DNA of 17,347 bases from Terana coerulea (Eukaryota > Basidiomycota > Agaricomycetes > Polyporales > Phanerochaetaceae), in the NCBI GenBank assembly GCA_024811115.1, contig JAKOGH010000036.1, positions 1 to 17,347 of the forward strand, written 5' to 3'. The position numbers and the translations under genes are program-made. Every line of letters begins with the position of its first letter. Within the stretch, counting starts at the first letter, position 1. Positions 9,646 through 17,347 of the stretch are shown piece after piece. The notes beneath the pieces were generated by a model, which had not been told where the DNA came from, searched no databases, and worked only from the letters and a program-made list of their open reading frames with translations.

Positions 9646-10756
9646 TCACCACTTCTCATGCGCAGGACGCACTGTTAACTCGCATCAACACCACATAATG
9701 CCAGAAAACTGCTGTTTACGCACGGTCAAGCTCCCAAGTCCAGGAGGATCGATCTTGGTTTACGAGGTATAGGTACGACTAGACACTGACTTTAGCGCAA
9801 AGAGAGAACACATAGGCCGGAACGCACCTGAGCAATGCTCTCCGGGCTCAATCTGACATCCTCGTTCTGCCTCCACTGGTCGTCGCCCGGATGTAAATTG
9901 CTGGATGTCCTGTCGGTGACGATAACGCCGTCAATGATGGTCTAGGACGTTTGCTATGAGACTTAGATCCAACGGAGGAGTACAAGGATACATACGTGAG
10001 CCACCTAATTTACAAATGAGCTTAGTGACTGTAGGCAGGCTAACAGTACCACACAGTGCTTACGTGAATATTCTCCTTGCCGAACTCCTTCGCCAAGGAC
10101 TGGCTCAAGGCCCTCAACGCGAACTTGCCCGCCGCGAACGCGCTCGTGTACACGTTGCCCCTGATGCTCGCCGTCGCCCCCGTGAACAGCAACGTCCCGC
10201 GCCGCCCGAGGTTGTCGATCTCGTTCTTCTGGAACGTCAGGATTGCCTGGCGCGAGAATGCGAAGGGAGCCGTGACGTTGGCCTCGACCGAGCCAGCCAC
10301 ATCCTCCTCAGTGACGTTCAGGAAGGTCTTGAATGCACCGCCGCTCGTGTTCCACAGCGCAACACGGATCTCGGCGGGCTCGGGTGACTGCCATTTGTGC
10401 CCATTGATAGTGTCGAAGACGTTGAGCACCGTCTTGTATGAGTAGTCATTTACGTGGAACGCGGCGGCCTCTCCGCCTGACGAGTTGATCTCTTCGGTGA
10501 ATTTGTTCAGGTACTCCGCGTTGCGTGCAATTAGAGCGACTCTATAGCCATTCTTTGCAAACAAACGTCTATGCATTCCTGTGAGCTGCTACCATAACGC
10601 GGGCCTCGGCAGTGCACGTACGCAGTGTGACCTCCAGTTCCTGAAAATAGCGTCGATGAGTGTGTCAGACCTACGGCTTGTGCACACCTGCCAAGAGTTT
10701 GGCTCACCGGTGCCATTGCCTACACCCGCAATAACAAATACTGGATGAGCAGACAT
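9646..10756 (-). CDS. Short-chain dehydrogenase/reductase (SDR), Tyr-to-Phe variant
   Basis: NAD(P)-binding oxidoreductase with a Rossmann fold; the substrate cannot be told. Seven exons: 10756-10708, 10640-10622, 10568-10064, 10004-9996, 9941-9828, 9778-9724, 9671-9646; 258 aa, frame intact. The N-terminus MSAHPVFVIAGVGNGTGTGG carries the glycine-rich cofactor motif, followed by TARLFAKNGYRVALIAR. The motif normally reading NxAG is NTSG, and FTGATASIRG holds the expected Ser/Thr region. Where classical SDRs have Tyr-x3-Lys, this protein has FAAGK. Exon 2 is only 19 nt; its donor was chosen because the join then reads TGGHTARLF. Exon 4 is 9 nt and encodes Val-Ala-His, giving IHVAHTIIDG, a conserved-looking stretch. 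The C-terminus WELDLRPAHEKW is formed across the last intron. No signal peptide is seen, so it is probably cytosolic. Confidence 0.9.
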
Positions 10757-11257
10757 GAGCTAATGGTTAGTTGAGACAGGTAGTGAAAGACAGGGATCTG
10801 GGGTCCGACGCCCCATTGTGCCTCCTTTATATAACAAACGCTGCAGGCACGGGCACGCGACATTCGAAACCTGTCTGAGGTTTCTGCTCGGTCAGCAAAG
10901 GCGGCAACTCTATCCGCAGAGCTGTTTGGTCAGCATGAAGGACCAGCCCGCTGAGAATTATCACCGATAGCATGGGATAGTGTGAGCATTGCAACATCTT
11001 GCGGTGAACGCATGTGCTAATCGCTACATGCTCAGTGGCACATGACCCCTATTGCGAAACAGAATATAATGGTTCGATAATGGTCATTATGGTCGTGATA
11101 TTGAGCTACGAGATACAACGCAGAAGTGCCAATCATGTGCGATATGATACAGATGCTTTGTCCTACGGGGTTCGAGGAAGGTATACAATGTGAGGTAGCA
11201 ATGCATTGGGGCGCGCGACATTTCTGTTGTTGCAACTGGATTAGTAAGAGTAACACG
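10757..11257. other. Intergenic region between FAB1 and the SDR gene
   Basis: About 500 nt holding the SDR promoter and the 3' end of FAB1. The 74-codon open frame at 11032-11256 has no recognisable motif. Apart from the TATA-like box I see nothing defined. Confidence 0.5.
10826..10833 (-). promoter_or_regulatory. TATA-like box of the SDR gene
   Basis: TATATAAA on the minus strand, about 70-77 nt upstream of the ATG at 10756, a typical distance for a fungal TATA element. Confidence 0.5.
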
Positions 11258-14200
11258 TCACAGCACGCTAGGTAGCTGTCTATAGTCGCTGGGAATCTTA
11301 GTGTCGTCCTGTGGTTTCGACCATTTGTCTACACGCGAGAGCGGGTTAATGTTGAGGGATCATGCGTACAAAGGAATAGTGTGACGTACCTGGACATGAA
11401 ACGAAGTAGCTCTCCATGGCATTGACAAAGCGTTCTTGATATTCGTGTGGGGGAATCACCGTGACCTCCTTGCCAGATTGCAGGTTTTGCTTCGCCTTGT
11501 ACTCAAGCGTCTTAGCAAAGGTGTAGCTGCCTGTACAGAACTCTATTAGGAATGCCCACGATGAAGACGCTTGGAGGCAACAGACCTATCGTATCGACAA
11601 GACCAAAGACTATCTGCTTCTGTTCCTCGTCGATGCCTACCAGGAGGCTAAGAGAACCATTAAAGCGACGATGCATGCGGATAAGCGAAGACAGTAACGT
11701 ACGAATAATCCATAATGTTGCTCTTGGCGAGGAACTCGCAGTCGGCCTTAATAGCCTCCTGAAGTACCACCTTTGAATATGGCTGTACCAGAGTTAACGT
11801 CCGCTGTTGACCTGCATCACACCGTCAGTCATCTATAAACACTCATTGGATTGATATTACCTTCTATCCAATCCCCGTCAAAGAGCGTTTTCGACCCAGA
11901 AGAGCTACTTGCGGCTTTGACCTTGCGGCCTTGGATTCCCTTCAAATCAAAAGTCTTCACGATCTCCTGCTTGAAGAAGAGATTTTCCATCACAAGCAGA
12001 TCCGCTTTCGCCTGCGTTGCTCCAGTTTCCAGGTTCTTGATCTCCACCGTGTAGAACCCGAGCAGCTTCGCGAGAACGGTGGGCTTGCTGATAGTCGCGT
12101 CCATATATCGGAAATACGCAGGGCCAAGTTCGATCAAGACGTGTCTGCGACGAACATTTAGCACCTCGCATGGGCAATTGGTCGCGCGGACTACACTCAC
12201 AGATCCGCAACGTTCCACGCGTTGACCAATGTCTTAATAATGAATTGGTTATCCGTCGTCTTCCAGAAATTCGACTTGCTCTTCCCGCCCTCCGCCAGCC
12301 AATTCTTACTCCTCGAGAGGCTGTGCAAGAACGAGTCGTCGATGCCACAGCGCTTGCGCAGGGCGTCGAACTGCTTCGCGTAGTACACCGTGCAGCTGAA
12401 CTTCAGCCGCTTCCCAATCGTCCAGTCGTACTTGATATGCGGGCGGTCGTCGATGGCGGGGAGCCGCCAGCGGACAGCAGCGCGTGGTGGTGCTTCGCGG
12501 GCAGCTGTGGCACGCCTACGGGCCTCAACATGTATCTGAGAGCGGATGATAGTGTGGTGGTGAAGGCCCCCGTTACGCCGGACGCTGTAGGCGTGGTCGC
12601 CTCGGAGGGCGTAGAAGGCACAGACGACGTCTCGCGACCTTCCTTCGGCGGCGGTGCAGGGGAACACTTAGTTGACTGCTGGTGCTTTGGTCCCCAATTG
12701 TACTAGCGTCGCTGTCCGAGGATATGATAGACGAGGCCTTGCCCCTACGAATGTTGGTCTCCACAAACGCAGAACTCGACATCGTACGGTTGTCGGAGGA
12801 CGAGCTACGAGTTGTCCCAGACGTCGGCGTGTCTGTTACTGCCTCCAAGTCTTGAAGCACCTTGTCCATCTGGTCGCTAGACCCCAACGTAAGCTGCCCA
12901 TCCGCGGCCTGTTTCGAGATGGCGACATCGGGCTTGGCCCACGCAGACGGCGGCACGGCCAAGTTCATTCCAGACACAGGAGAAGAGAGTTTGGAGGAAG
13001 ATCCCGAAAGCCCAGTTGACTCGGCGAGGATCTTCTGACGCAGTACGTCGGGAATGCCCATCTTGAGGATCGAGGTCGGATCGCGCGGATGCTCCCTGCG
13101 GCTGATCACTGCTGAACATGTCTCTGGCTCGTGCCAGACGACGTCCTCCTTGTCAGGGTCGGGCACCGGGTCCGCCGAGCCAAACCATTTCGACGAAGCT
13201 TTCTTGCTGAAGCTGTCTTTGTTGAAAAATGACGGTCGGGTCACGTCTGGCGTCGGTGGTGGGACGGACGGTATTTGCGTAGGCCGGATGACTGCCATGT
13301 TGGCGAGCTCCTTACTATAGTCCAAAGAGCTTCATGCAGAACGTGCGTCAGCATCTTCCGGGTTGCCCGCTCGCAGACGCGTACCTCAAAGTAAATGCAA
13401 TGATACTGCCCCAGTCGTCTTCCCGCACAATCACATTTCCACCTGGAACTGCGTGACATCTACTCCGCCACCACTCCGGCTCGTTCTGCGCCATCGCCTC
13501 CGGTACTGTTAGCTTACCAGATGTATGCTTCTTCTCCCAAGCCGTCAAACGCTTTGTCGCGCCCCGAGCAGCGGTGATGAAGGACCTCCTGATGTCATTC
13601 AAGTTCGTGTCAGGCGTCCGCGACAGCTCCGTGTACAGGTTCTGCTCTGTCCGTTGGAATGTATGCCGCATGTTAGTCAACAACGACAGCGAGCCTTGTT
13701 CAGACGACGATGTAGAAGAGATGGCAGAGGGTGTCTGGATCGGCTGGTCGTCGAGTGTGGAAGGAAGGCTGCCGTTGGGCTGCTTAGTAGGGAAGGGATA
13801 CGATCCCCCGAGATAACCTTTGTCTGGAGTTTTCGGGAGACCGCTGTGTGTGGCCACCTTGGGGAAAGGGTATGCTCGACTCGCAGAACTGTTTACGGGC
13901 GTGCTCGGCGAATTTGGCGGCAGGGGAGGCAGCTTTGACGGCACGCCCTTTGGCGTGGCCAGGCCGTCTTCGTCGAACGTATCATAAGCGTCATCGGCAG
14001 ACGGTAAACGAGGTAGGGACTTGTGGTACGTCGGTGTATGCTCTGTCGCGAAGTTCCCTTCTAGTGTATCCATCTGTTCTGAGAGCACCTGCCAGAACCG
14101 CATGATTTCCCTCCGTAGCTTACGCCTATCGGCGTCCACTACGTTCGGATCCTCTTCAATATGCTCATCTTCGCCATTCCGCGAACGTAGAAGCTGTAAT

Positions 14201-16501
14201 CGTGGTACGCGGACCTCGTAAATGTCGCCCACTGAGGATAGCGAAAATGAAACCGTATGGCCTTTAATCGAGAAATGCCGGACGATGTTCAGTCTGGAGC
14301 GAGGCAAGGGGCTGTCAACTGTCGGCCACGGCTTCGCTGGCGGGGTTGTATGCGGACACAAGGACGGTGAAAGGGTGCAAAGCTGCGTGGAATACACCAG
14401 TAGCTCCAAGTACTTCGCGAACGAGAACAGGCTACGCTTGCATAGACAAGATTATGAGCGCAGCTCAGAATGCAGGCATGTCACTTACTAGGCACCATCG
14501 TGCATCCTGCCCTTTGCCGACTGCTTCCCACAAACACTGCAAGTCTCCCAGACCTCAGGAAGCTCCTCGTCGCCTTCAATATCCTTCTCAAACGTCGGGT
14601 TATTGCTAGTATGCACTAGTATCCGTATAGTCTCGTGCGTATATCGCAGCTCATGCTCTCCTTTCTTGAACGAGCACCCTGGTTCGTCGCAAGCCTCCTC
14701 TGCATGCGAGCAGATCCTCGTCACCGCCTCGCCTAGAGTCTCGTCCACTCCGCTACCACGCGAGTAGTACCGGAAGGTAACCCATCTCCTGCGCTTTCCG
14801 CAAAGCAACGCTTTTGGCGGTGCAACCACCGAGGCTGTGGAGGTTAGCGAGGCTTGCAACGATTCAGGCGTACTCGGTCGTGATGGTAGCGCAGAATTCG
14901 GGATATACTCAGAGTAGAGCACCGAAAAGGACTGGTGTCGAACGAATCCTGCCGTGTCGGCCATCCCGGCCCCACAAGCGTGTTTCCCTTCCCATCCGAG
15001 CAGCCCAGAGAGCGCAGCTTTCTCGTCGCCGCCGAGCCGTAGGTCTGGATCGCTCTTTCCCGACGCGCAAGCTTCACCAAAGGACCTGGGGGTTTAAACG
15101 TCACGCCTGCGCTTGTCGAGAGCATGTTCCTAGCCTTCTCGATACGACTTAGAGCAGCTGAGAAGGGCCGTTCTACCGTTTCAACCGGCTCCTGAGCTTT
15201 GGCAGCGGGTTGCAGGAAATACGGCCTGTAGTCGGATATGAAAGAAAACCGACGGGGCGCGGTGCGGCAGGACTCTCGAGAGCGACGCGCGGGGCAGGTG
15301 AGCGGTCTCGGCTGTGCGGCTTCTTGGCTAGGGGTAGCTCAAGGGACCCTCGACGCACGGGTGCAGCACGGTGGAGGAGGTTGTCTGTCTTCTTCGAGAA
15401 TAAAGCCCAGAGACCCATGCCAGACTCGCGTCGACTTGACTTCTTCACGTGTCCGGTGCTGAGTGCCCGAGCCACAGGTCCAGTCGCGGACATGTCTCCT
15501 GGAGTAGAGGCAGGACCCAGTGAAGGCTTCGGGTAACGTAACGGTGCTTGTAAGTCCGCGAGCAAGGATTGCTCGAGTAGTATCGAGAGATACGAGAACA
15601 CGGACAGACGGAGGACCTTAACGAGCGACGCGTGTTGCATATCCGTCGAGGCACCCCTAAATGAGAACTTTCCGCCGACCACTTGGAGTGGTATCTCGCC
15701 AGTCCACGGTCGAGCTATGAAAGTTGTGGTTATATGCTCCTTAAATTGCAGATGAATCAACTTACGGTCCCATGAATCCAGTCCATACAGCACAGCACCA
15801 TGCTCATCGTCTTTCGCCTCCTCGTCTTCCGGTAGCGCGAACACATTCGGGGTGAAGGTGCATCCAAATTGTGACCGCGGAAATTCGTACTCATCTTCAT
15901 CTTCCTGATGAATACACGAGGGGCCCGAAGGAGATACGGTCAACAGTAGATGTTTTGCGGTGGGTTTGGGTGTCGGTGAGATGGGATGCGCAAGCTCTGC
16001 TCGCAAGCTTTGAAAGCATCCCCGTAGAGTCGGCGATGGAGTCGGTGCAGGCTGAAGTAGTGGGGCAACGATCTTCTCTTTAGCTGTTTGGCGACCTAAC
16101 GTAAAGTAGCCTGTTTCCTCTGCGTTCGCGGGCGCACCTTTGCTCTTCGTTGTGTTCCTCCGTCCTTCCGCGCGACCGGGCTCTGGATATTCTTCTCTCT
16201 CCTTCTCCTGCTCTGCCTTCTCGTACAGCCTCCGCGTTCTCGTCCGTCTGAATCCAACTAACCACCCGCCGAGCGAAATACGTTCTCCGAGTTCCGCAAG
16301 CCCATGCTCCAGCGCAGCTGCCCATTCCTCCCACTCGTTCTCCGGAACCACCTGTTTGGACTCTTGGAGCGCATGAAGGATAAGCTTACGAAGATGCGCC
16401 TGAGCATCTATGGTCAGCGTTGCCCAGTTCACAGTCGAGTGGATATGTTTGAGGCCGCGGTGTGTCCTGCTTTGCGGCAGGTCAGGTAGCGGTTTGTCCA
16501 T
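11258..16501 (-). CDS. FAB1: Phosphatidylinositol-3-phosphate 5-kinase (FAB1/PIKfyve family), with four apparent frame breaks
   Basis: The family makes PI(3,5)P2 from PI3P on endosome and vacuole membranes. Eight exons: 16501-14489, 14431-13385, 13329-12201, 12144-11861, 11811-11703, 11647-11586, 11530-11390, 11328-11258. With one base added at each break (near 15254, 15056, 12692 and 12458) all phases agree and the product is about 1619 aa. Order: helical segment (about 25-75); a low-complexity, poorly conserved chaperonin-like region ending in VLRLSVFSYLSILLEQ (about 290-310); GVTFKPPGPLVKLA (about 465); the cysteine-rich conserved region with CDEPGCSFKKGEHELRY and CSVCGK (about 595-660); PLPRSRLNIVRHF and DIYEVRVPRLQ; a Ser/Pro-rich linker; and the lipid kinase domain from about 1318. 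The kinase has GGKSKSNF, FIIKTL (ATP Lys), VMENLF, FDLKGIQGRKVKA, SNIMDYSLL and VDTIGSYTFAKTLEYKAK. I see no FYVE domain. Start MDKPLPDLP chosen; an in-frame ATG at 16534 is possible. Confidence 0.93.
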
Positions 16502-16966
16502 CCTCCTGGAACATGTACAGGCTGGTGCTGGCAACCTTCAGAGAGTGAAGATTATTGAATGAAAGGTGGTGCAATAGTGTTCAGTGCGTCATTGAGCGTG
16601 AAGCAAGGTGGTGGTAGGGTGCCAAAAGAGGGAGGTATGTATCACGTTCTTCTCGGAGCACCGAACCAACAATCCAGCATGTCGCCGGCATTCGCAGCGC
16701 AGAGCAAAGCCGACTAGAACTTAAGATACGAGTCGGCAGAGAGGCAGGGAAGCAGGACGTTCAGGGTAGACATGACGATAGACCAGAGTTGGCACTTGCA
16801 CACACGTTCATAGCTAAAAGAGCTCGATGACCTCATCATCCGAAGATTCTCATATCAATACTGGACGAAATGTTGAACGTAGAGACAATGCAGATAAAAT
16901 GCATAAGATTGCATAGCGCAACGTCATGGCGTAAGCACTGCGGCGTCACATTGCAAGGAGAGGTCC
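16502..16966. other. Intergenic region between the cyclophilin gene and FAB1
   Basis: About 465 nt containing the FAB1 promoter and the 3' end of the cyclophilin transcript. I see no TATA-like box close to the FAB1 start and no coding sequence I can support. Confidence 0.5.
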
Positions 16967-17347
16967 TTACATTTCGCCGCATTCTGCACAGGAGTATTCA
17001 GTGAGGGTTCACCATCTCACGACGCTTGAATATACTCACCGACGATCTTCACGGCAAGTTTTGGCCTGTTATTTGGCCCTGTCGGAACGTTCTCGATCTT
17101 CCGGAGGGTGAGCATACCGTCGATGACTTTCCCAAAGACGACGTGCTTCCGTCAAGGAAGTCGCATTTCGCGGTGGTTATGAAAACTAGGCGTAAAAATA
17201 TGAGGAAAATGTTGTCATCAATGATATTTGCATTGTAAGCTTACTTGGCATCCATTAGTATTAGGCCCGGAGTTCGCCTGATAGTCAATTGTCAAACTGA
17301 AGACAAGGTTTGCCATGTATGCGCACATACCATTGAGAGCAACCCAG
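16967..17347 (-). CDS. PPIH: PPIH-type cyclophilin (peptidyl-prolyl isomerase), 3' part only, two apparent frame breaks
   Basis: Peptidyl-prolyl cis-trans isomerase; the PPIH branch associates with the U4/U6 snRNP in splicing. Only the C-terminal part is in the window, and the gene runs past 17347. Exons: 17347-17331 (partial, ends GLLSM), 17277-17245, 17185-17040, 16983-16967. The sequence [11 protein letters not shown] is followed by [19 protein letters not shown], which needs one extra T in the run at 17182-17185 and one extra A at 17147-17148. With these, the next intron phase fits. The tail [15 protein letters not shown] and the final ECGEM are characteristic of PPIH rather than of cyclophilin A. 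The Trp that binds cyclosporin in cyclophilin A is Phe here; the active-site His (GKHV) is kept. Introns are 53-59 nt, GT-AG. Confidence 0.88.

Noticed and set aside
10579..10631. Alternative SDR intron 2 giving a 9-nt exon 2
   Set aside because: The join reads GGMHRRLF. Using the donor at 10621 and acceptor at 10569 gives GGHTARLF, fits the SDR family better and has a stronger donor.
12170..12706. 178-codon plus-strand open frame
   Set aside because: It lies opposite the FAB1 kinase exon, which has clear family motifs on the minus strand.
16502..16534. In-frame upstream ATG adding 11 residues to FAB1
   Set aside because: Possible, but the added Cys-rich stretch looks unlike a domain; the start at 16501 was preferred without proof.

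Overview
The window is nuclear DNA from a filamentous fungus, most likely a basidiomycete (probably Agaricomycetes). The genes are cut by many very short GT-AG introns (about 49-76 nt), the coding exons are GC-rich, and the proteins read as basidiomycete-like versions of MTO1, FAB1 and a PPIH-type cyclophilin. I had no database; family calls rest on recognised motifs.

Layout: every gene I can support lies on the minus strand. From left to right: (1) 122-2635, mitochondrial tRNA-modifying enzyme MTO1, 10 exons, 672 aa. (2) 3077-4045, 5344-6399 and 7318-8165, three tandem paralogues for small secreted proteins with a signal peptide, eight conserved cysteines, a Ser/Thr-rich stalk and a C-terminal hydrophobic tail typical of GPI anchoring. 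All three have five exons with the same intron phases and an exon 3 of exactly 39 nt. (3) 9646-10756, a short-chain dehydrogenase/reductase of 258 aa with a 9-nt micro-exon and Phe in place of the usual catalytic Tyr. (4) 11258-16501, a FAB1/PIKfyve-type phosphatidylinositol-3-phosphate 5-kinase, about 1619 aa. (5) 16967-17347, the 3' part of a PPIH-type cyclophilin that runs off the right edge.

The reading frames of MTO1, paralogues 1 and 2, and the dehydrogenase close perfectly through all introns. The third paralogue, FAB1 and the cyclophilin contain seven apparent frame breaks in all. Each looks like a single missing base, in nearly every case in or next to a short homopolymer, and six of the seven fall between about 12.4 and 17.2 kb. 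This looks more like under-called homopolymers in the assembly than decayed genes, but only reads can decide.

The genes do not form one pathway. The accessory part is the cell-surface paralogue cluster (3.1-8.2 kb), set among housekeeping genes. A diverged block of about 110 nt sits at a similar distance upstream of paralogues 1 and 2, so the duplicated unit probably included upstream DNA. I found no RNA genes, CRISPR arrays or recognisable transposons.
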